DNA of 12,467 nt from Pseudomonadota bacterium (lineage in GTDB: Bacteria; Pseudomonadota; Gammaproteobacteria; Burkholderiales; Burkholderiaceae_B), in assembly GCA_023427945.1 (NCBI GenBank), contig JAEYZR010000043.1:1-12467 (forward strand). Direction: 5' to 3'. Shown in pieces: positions 1 through 5,917 of the stretch. The position numbers and the translations under genes were made by a program. The notes under the pieces were generated by a model. It searched no databases. It was not told the origin of the DNA and saw only the letters and a list, made by a program, of their open reading frames with translations. Positions within the stretch are counted from its first letter, which is position 1; the number at the start of each line of letters is the position of its first letter.

Positions 1-61
1 GTGTCATGGCGGCTCCGGCCAGGAAGGCACGGCGTTTGAATGTCGGGTGCTGCGTCGTCAT
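1..61 (-). CDS. Tat signal peptide protein, N-terminal fragment (runs off left edge)
   Basis: The first 20 codons of a minus-strand gene are visible. It starts with ATG at 61, preceded by a good Shine-Dalgarno AGGAG (complement of 67-71) at suitable spacing. The peptide contains KRRAFLAGAA, a twin-arginine motif at the head of a hydrophobic stretch, so the protein is probably exported by the Tat pathway. It lies downstream of the SDR and cupin genes on the same strand, 102 bases after the cupin stop. In Alcaligenaceae such clusters often contain Tat- or Sec-exported solute receptors of the Bug/TctC kind, but too little is visible here to assign a family. The start and export signal are fairly sure; the function is unknown. 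Confidence 0.75.
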   Translation of the reverse strand, partial: MTTQHPTFKRRAFLAGAAMT

Positions 62-130
62 AAGTGTCTCCTGTTGCGCTTTTCGGGCGTCTATGTATGA
101 GGCGTATTCGAATTGTCCTGCCAACCATTC

Positions 131-159
131 GAGACGCGTGCCGCCATGGCAAGCGTCTC
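131..159 (-). terminator. Strong hairpin just after the cupin stop codon
   Basis: GAGACGC (131-137) pairs with GCGTCTC (153-159). After one mismatch the stem continues with TGCC (139-142) against GGCA (148-151) around a 5-base loop. It begins about 4 bases beyond the cupin stop on the minus strand, where a terminator or mRNA-stabilising hairpin would sit. No T-run follows on either strand, so it is not a classical intrinsic terminator. It may act with Rho, or as an intercistronic processing or stability hairpin before the Tat-signal gene. Confidence 0.45.
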
Positions 160-163
160 ACCT

Positions 164-556
164 TCAGCCGTGACGATTCACCCGATCGGGTGATTCCTCG
201 TAAGGCGGGGTATAGATCACCAGCAGGCGGGCCGGTTCGGCGCTGGTGACGGTGAAAACGTGCGGCACGTCGGCCGGAAAATAACAGCAGTCGCCGGCGA
301 TCATGTCGCCGACTTCCCCATCGACCTCGGCGCGCGCGGTGCCGGAAAGCAGATAACAGACCTGTTCGATCCCGGGATGGGAATGCGGCAAGGCCCCCCG
401 TCCCTGTTCAATCGTGCCCACCAGTACCTCGATCCCTTTCGCGCCGACCGTATCGGGGCTGATCAGGCGCCGGTTTACCGTGCCATGATGATTGGCAGGG
501 CTGTAGCCCTGCACCTCGGATTCGCGAACGATCCAACTGGGTCGTTTAGATGACAT
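164..556 (-). CDS. Small single-domain cupin protein
   Basis: This 130-residue protein has one conserved beta-barrel cupin domain. Motif 1 is visible as PHSHPGIEQ, with H58, H60 and E64 as probable metal ligands, followed by the usual G of LLSG. Motif 2 is GDCCYFPADVPH, supplying the fourth ligand H99. Small cupins of this kind bind Fe, Mn, Ni or Zn and act as dioxygenases, isomerases or ligand sensors; the sequence alone does not say which. I chose ATG 556 because GGAG lies 5 bases upstream; the open frame extends further 5' to 628 but without a better signal. It lies downstream of the degenerate SDR gene and upstream of the Tat-signal gene, all on the minus strand. C67, C90 and C91 are unusual additions near the metal site. 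The fold is sure, the substrate unknown. Confidence 0.9.
   Translation of the reverse strand: MSSKRPSWIVRESEVQGYSPANHHGTVNRRLISPDTVGAKGIEVLVGTIEQGRGALPHSHPGIEQVCYLLSGTARAEVDGEVGDMIAGDCCYFPADVPHVFTVTSAEPARLLVIYTPPYEESPDRVNRHG
178..193. repeat. 16-bp perfect palindrome in the 3' end of the cupin gene
   Basis: TCACCCGATCGGGTGA reads identically on both strands. After one T/T mismatch on each side it continues with GA/TC, giving a 22-bp near-palindrome at 175-196. It encodes the Ser-Pro-Asp-Arg-Val stretch close to the cupin C-terminus and lies about 20 bases from the hairpin at 131-159. Confidence 0.6.
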
Positions 557-573
557 GCCTGCTCCGGTTTTTC

Positions 574-597
574 TGTGTGCGAATCTATTTTCACACA
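574..597. promoter_or_regulatory. Inverted repeat TGTGTG-N12-CACACA upstream of the cupin gene
   Basis: The half-sites are TGTGTG (574-579) and CACACA (592-597), separated by an A/T-rich 12-base spacer in an otherwise G/C-rich region. The dyad lies 18-41 bases upstream of the cupin start, in the 76-base gap after the SDR gene. Its size and position fit a dimeric regulator's operator. The alternating TG/CA composition makes chance symmetry easier, so confidence is low. Confidence 0.35.
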
Positions 598-632
598 CAA
601 GAAAGATCATGCCAACCGTAAACACCATCCAG

Positions 633-1415
633 CTAGATCAGGGGATTGAGGCCGCCGTCCATCGCGAGAATCGCTCCAGTGATGTAGCTGGCGCGGGCCG
701 ACGCCAGGAACAGGACCGCATCGGCCACTTCCTCGGGTTGCCCATAGCGCCGCATGGGAATGGCGGACTCGGCTTTGCGGCGCAGTTCCTCGATGCTCTT
801 GCCTGTCGCGTCCGATTCGATCTGCAGACGTCCCAGTACGCGGTCGGTCGCTGTGCCGCCTGGATTGACGGCATTGACCCTCACGCCGTGGCTGCTCCAC
901 GCATTGGCCAGTCCCGCTGAAGCCAGCATGAGCGCGGCATTGGCCGCGCCGCCCGGCATGTGCACCGGACTGGCCACCTTGCCGCCCATGCCGATGACGT
1001 TGACGATCACGCCGCTGCCCCGCTCGACCATCTTGTGGATCACGGCCTCGATCGCATTGATGGTGGTGAAGTACTTCGCATCCATGGCGTCGCGCCAGTC
1101 CTGCGGGGTCAGGGTGGCCGGCGCATAGCGTTTTGCCGCACCGGCGGAGTTCACCAGAATGTCGATGTCGCCGAAGTGGGCGCGCACCTGGTCGGCCATG
1201 TCTGCAGCGGCCTGTGCCTGGCACATGTCGGCGGCAATGGTCAGCAAGGCATCGCCCGCGTTCAGCTCGGCTTTCGCGGCCTCCAGCTTCGACGGTGTGC
1301 GCCCCACGATGGCCACACGGGCCCCCTCCTTCAGGAAGGCCTTGGCGCATGCCAGCCCTATGCCCTGGCTGGCCCCTGTGACAATCACAACCTTGTCTTT
1401 CAGTTCGAGATCCAT
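633..1415 (-). CDS. SDR-fold protein lacking the canonical catalytic tetrad
   Basis: This 260-residue protein has a classical SDR Rossmann fold. It shows the nucleotide-binding TGASQGIG (residues 13-20), ILVNSAG (86-92) in place of NNAG, the NAVNPGG segment (181-187), and the C-terminal YITGAILAMDGG. However, aligned with the SDR at 3179-3949 in this same window, the active-site Asn, Ser, Tyr and Lys become K114, G142, G155 and N159. It probably binds NAD(P) but either uses different chemistry or has a non-redox or partner role. I chose the ATG at 1415: GAGG then lies 6 bases upstream, whereas the ATG at 1421 directly abuts that GAGG. It heads the minus-strand set with the cupin and the Tat-signal gene. 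The fold is very sure; the function is not. Confidence 0.92.
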   Translation of the reverse strand: MDLELKDKVVIVTGASQGIGLACAKAFLKEGARVAIVGRTPSKLEAAKAELNAGDALLTIAADMCQAQAAADMADQVRAHFGDIDILVNSAGAAKRYAPATLTPQDWRDAMDAKYFTTINAIEAVIHKMVERGSGVIVNVIGMGGKVASPVHMPGGAANAALMLASAGLANAWSSHGVRVNAVNPGGTATDRVLGRLQIESDATGKSIEELRRKAESAIPMRRYGQPEEVADAVLFLASARASYITGAILAMDGGLNPLI

Positions 1416-1475
1416 CGTCATCCTCTTTTCTGATTAAATTTGTTGCCTACGTGATTATGAGCGTGGTCTGGCAAA

Positions 1476-1516
1476 ACTGCCGGATGGCTCAAGGCCCTTC
1501 CCTGCTGACCGGCAGT
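1476..1516. promoter_or_regulatory. 8-bp inverted repeat in the divergent intergenic region
   Basis: ACTGCCGG (1476-1483) and CCGGCAGT (1509-1516) are perfect complements separated by 25 bases. They lie in the 223-base divergent region between the degenerate SDR and the AI-2E family gene. The same region holds a GACGCGTC palindrome (1531-1538) and CTCGC/GCGAG arms (1524-1528, 1539-1543). These could be operator or mRNA leader structures; no regulator is encoded next to them. Confidence 0.3.
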
Positions 1517-1584
1517 GTCCCGCCTCGCAGGACGCGTCGCGAGCATGCCGGTCACCTGCCTGCAGTTCTGTCGCACATCCGGTG

Positions 1585-1590
1585 TATAAC
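1585..1590 (+). promoter_or_regulatory. Possible -10 element for the AI-2E family gene
   Basis: TATAAC matches the sigma-70 -10 consensus at 5 of 6 positions and lies about 50 bases before the chosen start at 1639. I see no good -35 at 16-18 bases upstream, so this is only a candidate. Confidence 0.3.
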
Positions 1591-1638
1591 AGTCGGTCTC
1601 GCCGAACAGGCTCGCAACCATCAATATATGCTGTCGCC

Positions 1639-2736
1639 ATGCAACCTGTTTTCCCTGCTTACCTGATTGCCCGTCTCTTACTGCTGCTGGTCCTGGTGGC
1701 CGGCATCTACTTCCTGCGCGGCTTCATGGTGCCGGCGCTGGCCGCGCTCATCATCGGCCTGGCCAGCTGGCCGCTGTTTCAGCGCCTGGTCCGACTGTGC
1801 AATGGCCGGGTCACCCTGGCCGCCACGCTGGCGCTGGTGACCGTGATCGCGGTACTGGTAGTGCCTTTGTCACTGGCGATGTCCTATGCCATCAAGGAGG
1901 CGAGCACCTTTGCCGCCTGGCTGCTGGCGGCCAACCGCAACGGTGTGGACGTGCCACCCTGGGTCTACAACCTGCCCGGCATCGGTGAACGCATGTCGCG
2001 CTACTGGATGGAATATCTGGGTGAACCCCATGCGCTGGGCGCCCTGGTGGAACTTGCCAGCGGCCAGCACCTGGGCAATATCTACCGCCTGGTCCTGTCT
2101 GCCACCGGCAATGCCTTCCACCTGCTGCTGGCCGTGCTGTTCATGCTGATCACCCTGTTCTTCGTCTACAAGGATGGCGACCAGATGCTGGCTCAGCTCG
2201 ATATCCTGGGTGAACGCATTCTTCCCGCCCGCTGGCAGCGTTTCTCGCGCGTCGTGCCCGCCACCATCAGCTCGACCGTCATCGGCATGGGCCTGATCGC
2301 CATAGGCGAAGGGGTGCTGCTGGGGGTGGCCTACTGGATCGCGGGCGTGCCCTCGCCCGTCCTGCTGGGCGTGGTGACCGGTTTCATGGCACTCATCCCC
2401 GGTGGAGCGCCCCTGTCGTTCACCCTGGTATCGCTTTACCTGGTGGGCTCGGATCAGCTGGTAGCCGGCCTGGGGCTGTTTGCCTGGGGCTCCATCGAGC
2501 TGTTCATCGTCGACAAGACCCTGCGCCCCCGCCTGGTCGGCGGGCCGGTGAAACTGCCGTTTTTGCCGACCTTCTTCGGATTGGTGGGTGGGGTCAGCAC
2601 GATGGGTATCGTGGGGCTGTTCATCGGGCCAGTGCTCATGGCACTGCTGGTTGCCGTGTGGCGCGAATGGGTGCGCAATGTCGAGACCGATCGCGACGCC
2701 CGCCGCGAACGCGACGCTCGCCGGTCGATTACCTAG
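1639..2736 (+). CDS. AI-2E family transporter, YdiK-like membrane protein
   Basis: This 365-residue polytopic inner-membrane protein belongs to the AI-2E/UPF0118 (PerM/TqsA/YdiK) family. Two hydrophobic helices lie near the N-terminus (about 10-26 and 30-48), then one at about 60-85, a soluble loop with PPWVYNLPGIG (106-116), a helix at about 155-177, and a hydrophobic C-terminal block (about 210-343). The family's C-terminal signature is visible as DKTLRPRLVGG (292-302) and GIVGLFIGPVLMA (323-335). The layout closely resembles E. coli YdiK as I remember it. Family members have been linked to AI-2 export, ion antiport or efflux, so the substrate cannot be assigned. The tail (350-363) is rich in Asp/Arg. 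The ATG at 1639 gives normal family length, but no clear ribosome-binding site precedes it; an in-frame GTG at 1582 is the alternative. Confidence 0.88.
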   Translation: MQPVFPAYLIARLLLLLVLVAGIYFLRGFMVPALAALIIGLASWPLFQRLVRLCNGRVTLAATLALVTVIAVLVVPLSLAMSYAIKEASTFAAWLLAANRNGVDVPPWVYNLPGIGERMSRYWMEYLGEPHALGALVELASGQHLGNIYRLVLSATGNAFHLLLAVLFMLITLFFVYKDGDQMLAQLDILGERILPARWQRFSRVVPATISSTVIGMGLIAIGEGVLLGVAYWIAGVPSPVLLGVVTGFMALIPGGAPLSFTLVSLYLVGSDQLVAGLGLFAWGSIELFIVDKTLRPRLVGGPVKLPFLPTFFGLVGGVSTMGIVGLFIGPVLMALLVAVWREWVRNVETDRDARRERDARRSIT

Positions 2737-2740
2737 GGCT

Positions 2741-3076
2741 TTACTTGCGCGGCGCGACTGGCGTCCATTCCTGGGTTTGTGCGGTCTTGCTCTTGCGGTC
2801 GTACAGGCACAGCACCTGGCCCTTCTTGCCGGCCATGTGTTTTTGCGGATAGGTGCCTGCCACCAGCAGCGCGGTCTGGGCCACACGGTCATCGAAGACG
2901 ACGGGTTTGCCCACCGCCTGCGCCTTGCTCAACCCCGAGGCTGCCACGCAGGCGGTCGCCACGTCCCGGTCATGCTGCGCCCAGGCCTGCGGTCCGCTTG
3001 CCTGGGCTGCCAGCGGCGCGGCCAGGCCACCCACAACAACCCATGCACACACCGTCAAAGTCCATGCTTTTTTCAT
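2741..3076 (-). CDS. Small secreted or periplasmic protein with two cysteines
   Basis: This 111-residue protein starts at ATG 3076 behind an excellent AGGAGG placed 6 bases upstream. Residues 1-26 form a Sec signal peptide (MKK, hydrophobic core, then PLAAQA before SG), so cleavage probably follows A26. The mature part is about 85 residues with only two cysteines, C43 (VATACVAAS) and C90 (QVLCLYDRK), which could form one disulfide in the periplasm. I do not recognise the family and assign no function. The gene sits 102 bases downstream of the gluconate-dehydrogenase-like SDR on the same strand. It converges on the AI-2E family gene with only 4 bases between the stop codons, so the two transcripts probably overlap. 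Confidence 0.85.
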   Translation of the reverse strand: MKKAWTLTVCAWVVVGGLAAPLAAQASGPQAWAQHDRDVATACVAASGLSKAQAVGKPVVFDDRVAQTALLVAGTYPQKHMAGKKGQVLCLYDRKSKTAQTQEWTPVAPRK

Positions 3077-3178
3077 CTGGAACCTCCTGGTCGAATCTGA
3101 TGTCGGCCTGAGTCTACCCGGAACGCTTCGCCGCCGAGATACCGTACATTTCAATCTTGCAGGTCTTGTGACAGTGGC

Positions 3179-3949
3179 TCAGAAATGGGCCAGATAACCG
3201 CCATCGACGGCCAGCGTTTCGCCGGTCACGTAGGACGCAGCAGGCGAGGCGAGAAATGCCACCGCGCCTGCTATTTCATCGGGTCGCCCCCAGCGCCCAA
3301 GGGAGGTACGACGATGCAGATGATCGGCCACCTTGGAGTCCTGCGCCAGCGAGGCGTTCTGCTCAGTGGCGAAAAAGCCCGGCGCCACCGCATTGACGGT
3401 AATACCGTGCGTGCCCAGCTCGGCCGCCATGGCCCGCGTCATGGCGGCCAGTGCGCCCTTGGCAGCGGTATAGGCGGCATCGCCACGGTTGGCGATGATC
3501 CCGGCAATCGACGTGATGTTGATGATGCGCCCGGGGCGCTGCAGTTCGATCAGTCGCTGCGCCACGTCACGGCTCAATGCAAACGGCGCCACCACGTTCA
3601 CGTCCATCATCCGGCGTACGTCCTGTAGCGCAAAATCGAACAGGCCACGCCGGTCGCGAATGCCGACATTGTTCACCAGAATATCGATGGCCGACGCGCC
3701 TTCACGCCAGGGTTCCAGGGCCTGCCGAATGGCCTGCGGATCGGCCACGTCGGCCACGATGCCAATGGCCTGCCCGCCCTGCCCCAACACGCTCGCGCAT
3801 GCGCGCTGCACGGCCTGTCCGTCGCGCCCATTGACCAGCACCAGCGCCCCCTGCGCCGCCAGACCCTGTGCGATCGCCAACCCCAGGCCACGCGCACTGC
3901 CGGTGACTAGTGCGATCTTTCCTTCCAGCGAAAACATGTCGCGACTCAC
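3179..3949 (-). CDS. SDR family oxidoreductase, gluconate 5-dehydrogenase type
   Basis: This 256-residue classical SDR has an intact active site: cofactor motif TGSARGLG (16-23), NNVG (93-96, a variant of NNAG), and catalytic N118, S147, Y160 and K164. The segments NAVAPGF and YVTGETLAVDGG are also typical. The N-terminus MFSLEGKIALVTGSARGLG and the following VNGRD resemble gluconate 5-dehydrogenases (IdnO/Ga5DH), which interconvert 5-ketogluconate and gluconate with NADPH. Substrate prediction inside the SDR family is unreliable, so only the oxidoreductase part is firm. The likely start is GTG at 3949, with AAGGAG 8 bases upstream; the in-frame ATG at 3937 has no such signal. It is divergent from the alkC-like gene and upstream of the small secreted protein. 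Confidence 0.9.
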   Translation of the reverse strand: MSRDMFSLEGKIALVTGSARGLGLAIAQGLAAQGALVLVNGRDGQAVQRACASVLGQGGQAIGIVADVADPQAIRQALEPWREGASAIDILVNNVGIRDRRGLFDFALQDVRRMMDVNVVAPFALSRDVAQRLIELQRPGRIINITSIAGIIANRGDAAYTAAKGALAAMTRAMAAELGTHGITVNAVAPGFFATEQNASLAQDSKVADHLHRRTSLGRWGRPDEIAGAVAFLASPAASYVTGETLAVDGGYLAHF

Positions 3950-4128
3950 GGTGGCAGCTCCTTCAAGGGTCGGGGACGTGCGGGGTCAGCCGTCCATGAT
4001 GAGTTCGAAGTGTAATGCGCGAAAGGTGCAAGGTTGAGGGCAGCGCGAGCAATGGCTTTGGTACATTACCCCCGGTTGCGCCACCGCCCTTTCCGGCCGG
4101 TGCCGCCCGCCCATGACGAGCCCAGCCC

Positions 4129-5229
4129 ATGAACACCACCGCCACACCCGACAACGCCTTGAAGCACATATTCGATCAGGACTGTTATGAGCGGGTGGCC
4201 GCGTTGCTGCGCAGGGCCGCGCCTCAATGTGACGCCGAGCGTTTCCTGGCGGTGTCACTGTCCGGACTGGACCAGCTGAGCCTGATGCAGCGCCTGCGTC
4301 GCATGGCAGACAGCCTGCATGAGGTGCTGCCCGATGATTACCCCGCCGCGCTTGAGATTCTCAGGGCCATCGCTCCGGACATCAAACCCGGCTTCGTCAC
4401 GCTGGCGCTGCCCGATTACGTGGCGCGTTTCGGCCTGCATGCGTTCGATGCCTCCATGGATGCCCTGGAATTCTTCACGCCGTTCGGGTCGTCCGAATTC
4501 GGCGTGCGCCCGTTCATCCGCGAAGATCCCGCCCGTGCCCTGGCCACCATTGCGACCTGGGCGAGGCACGAGAATCCGCATGTGCGCAGGCTGGCCAGCG
4601 AGGGCACGCGCCCGAGGCTGCCCTGGTCGTTTCACCTGGAGAAGCTGGCGCAGGATCCAGAGCTGGCGGCGCCCATACTGGAAACGCTGCGCGCAGACGA
4701 TAGCCTGTACGTGCGCAAATCAGTCGCCAATCACCTCAACGACATCACCAAGCTGCATCCCGAGTGGGTGATGAACCGGCTGGAGCAATGGCCACTCGAA
4801 AACCCGCATTGCGGCTGGGTGGCACGCCACGCCCTGCGCACGTTGATCAAGCGCGGAGACAAACGCGCACTGGGCATCGTCGGCGCGGGCCAGCGTGCCG
4901 AGATCCATCTTGAACGGTTTGCCGTCACGCCACAGACACTCTCGCTTGGCCAGACGCTGACCCTGCACATCGAACTGGCATCCACCGCCTCGCACACGCA
5001 GCGCCTGGAAATCGATTACCGCATGCATTACGTCAGACAGGGTGCCGCCGTCAGCACCAAAGTCTTCAAGCTTCGCGCATGCAGTCTTGCGCCCGGCGCC
5101 CGCCTGGCGCTGACGCGCAAGCAGCAGATACGCGACTTCAGCACCCGCAAACACTACGTGGGGCGTCACCTGCTGGAGTTGATGGTCAACGGCGACACGC
5201 TTGCCAGTACATATTTCGATCTGCAATGA
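4129..5229 (+). CDS. alkC: AlkC-type DNA alkylation repair glycosylase
   Basis: This 366-residue protein matches the AlkC branch of the AlkC/AlkD HEAT-repeat DNA glycosylases, which remove positively charged alkylated bases such as 3-methyladenine and 3-methylcytosine without flipping the base. Helical repeats occupy roughly residues 10-250. The hallmark block is GVRPFIREDP (125-134), followed by ENPHVRRLASEGTRPRLPW (148-166) and VRKSVANHLND (195-205). E123, E158, W166 and D205 fall where I remember the Pseudomonas AlkC active-site residues, offset by 2; this is from memory. Residues about 257-366 are beta-rich and fit the C-terminal Ig-like domain of longer AlkC proteins. It starts at ATG 4129 with only a weak GAG upstream. 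The gene is monocistronic, divergent from the SDR. I see no Ada-type operator, but the upstream region is short (179 bases). Confidence 0.9.
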   Translation: MNTTATPDNALKHIFDQDCYERVAALLRRAAPQCDAERFLAVSLSGLDQLSLMQRLRRMADSLHEVLPDDYPAALEILRAIAPDIKPGFVTLALPDYVARFGLHAFDASMDALEFFTPFGSSEFGVRPFIREDPARALATIATWARHENPHVRRLASEGTRPRLPWSFHLEKLAQDPELAAPILETLRADDSLYVRKSVANHLNDITKLHPEWVMNRLEQWPLENPHCGWVARHALRTLIKRGDKRALGIVGAGQRAEIHLERFAVTPQTLSLGQTLTLHIELASTASHTQRLEIDYRMHYVRQGAAVSTKVFKLRACSLAPGARLALTRKQQIRDFSTRKHYVGRHLLELMVNGDTLASTYFDLQ

Positions 5230-5260
5230 GCCTGGCGGCAGAACAAAATGACCCGGGCAG

Positions 5261-5289
5261 TTGCAATTGATTGCCTATACAGTTAAATT
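5261..5289 (+). promoter_or_regulatory. Candidate marR promoter with internal TGCCTA/TACAGT element
   Basis: A -35-like TTGCAA (5261-5266) and a -10-like TAAATT (5284-5289) are separated by 17 bases; each matches consensus at 4 of 6 positions. The spacer holds TGCCTA (5272-5277) directly followed by TACAGT (5278-5283). Both elements recur upstream of the pump genes, as expected for an autorepressor site. Confidence 0.45.
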
Positions 5290-5297
5290 TCCGCATC

Positions 5298-5813
5298 ATG
5301 ACCACCTCGAAGCCTGCCCCAAAGCCCCGCACCCGCAAACCCGTCGAGCGCGCGCGCAAGGATGCCGCCGCGGCTGACGCCCAGTTGGACGACAACAGTC
5401 TGGGCTTCTTGATGAAGCAGGTCCACATGTCGCTGAATCGCCTGATGGACCAGGACATGACGCCACTGGGCCTGACTGCCATGCAATGGCGACCCATCAT
5501 CTGCCTGGCAAGAAATCGCGCCGATACCGCCGCAGAACTGGCCAAAATCATCGCCGTGGACACCGGTGCCATGACGCGCACGCTGGACCGGCTCGAGGCC
5601 AAGGGCCTGGTGGCACGCTCGCGCAGTCAGGAGGACCGGCGGGTGGTGCGGCTGGAACTGACCGAAGCGGGACAGGCCATCGCACGTGAAATCCCGGCGC
5701 GCATTTCGCGCACCATGCAACATCATCTGCGCGGCTTCGATGCCGAGGAACTGCGCATGCTGACACACTTCATGCAGCGCATGCTGGCCAACGGCTCAGT
5801 CCTCCCCTCCTGA
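5298..5813 (+). CDS. MarR-family transcriptional regulator of the efflux operon
   Basis: This 171-residue winged-helix regulator starts at ATG 5298; an in-frame TTG at 5271 is less likely because it lies inside the candidate promoter. Residues 1-28 are a basic, Lys/Arg/Ala-rich tail not needed for the fold. The core follows the MarR plan: dimerisation helices (about 33-70, 133-165), helix-turn-helix with recognition helix around TGAMTRTLDRLEAKGLV (89-105), and the wing with the hallmark DRR in QEDRRVVRLELTEAG (111-125). MarR proteins usually repress adjacent drug-resistance genes and leave DNA on binding phenolic or lipophilic ligands. It lies 104 bases upstream of, and on the same strand as, the channel-emrA-emrB genes, the same arrangement as E. 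coli mprA-emrAB. Regulation of those genes is inferred from position and shared upstream elements. Confidence 0.93.
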   Translation: MTTSKPAPKPRTRKPVERARKDAAAADAQLDDNSLGFLMKQVHMSLNRLMDQDMTPLGLTAMQWRPIICLARNRADTAAELAKIIAVDTGAMTRTLDRLEAKGLVARSRSQEDRRVVRLELTEAGQAIAREIPARISRTMQHHLRGFDAEELRMLTHFMQRMLANGSVLPS

Positions 5814-5865
5814 TCCACTGTTCGCGATAGGGTCTTCATGAGCCTGTCAGCTTTTTGCCGCATAA

Positions 5866-5895
5866 TTGCTGCCTAGGCAAATACAGTCATATCAA
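5866..5895 (+). promoter_or_regulatory. Candidate efflux-operon promoter and MarR operator
   Basis: The perfect 10-bp palindrome TGCCTAGGCA (5870-5879) is followed by TACAGT (5882-5887). It overlaps a possible promoter with TTGCTG (5866-5871) as -35 and TATCAA (5890-5895) as -10, 18 bases apart; the promoter boxes are weak matches. TGCCTA and TACAGT also occur side by side before marR. A MarR dimer bound on the palindrome would block the promoter, which fits the family's usual mode of repression. The palindrome is certain, the function inferred. Confidence 0.5.
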
Positions 5896-5917
5896 TTACT
5901 TTAAGCTAGATGTCAGG

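Noticed and set aside
557..628. N-terminal extension of the cupin to 628
   Set aside because: The added 24 residues would cross the TGTGTG/CACACA dyad, and the ATG at 556 has a well-placed GGAG and gives normal cupin length.
607..1350. A second 247-codon minus-strand frame overlapping the degenerate SDR gene
   Set aside because: The other minus-strand frame gives a clean SDR fold from 1415 to 633; this frame is Arg/Gly/His-rich shadow.
1443..1449. TTGCCTA in the SDR/AI-2E gap, matching the element before marR
   Set aside because: Only a 7-base half-site without TACAGT or the completed palindrome, and far from the marR locus; chance is sufficient explanation.
1870..2892. A 340-codon minus-strand open frame opposite the AI-2E family gene
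   Set aside because: It is a shadow of the high-GC codon pattern: the plus-strand frame encodes a recognisable membrane protein, while the minus-strand product is low-complexity, Gln/His/Arg/Gly-rich and without a recognisable domain.
4034..4067. TTGAGG and TACATT as a promoter for the alkC-like gene
   Set aside because: The boxes are 22 bases apart, too far for a sigma-70 promoter, and no better pair is visible in the 179-base gap.
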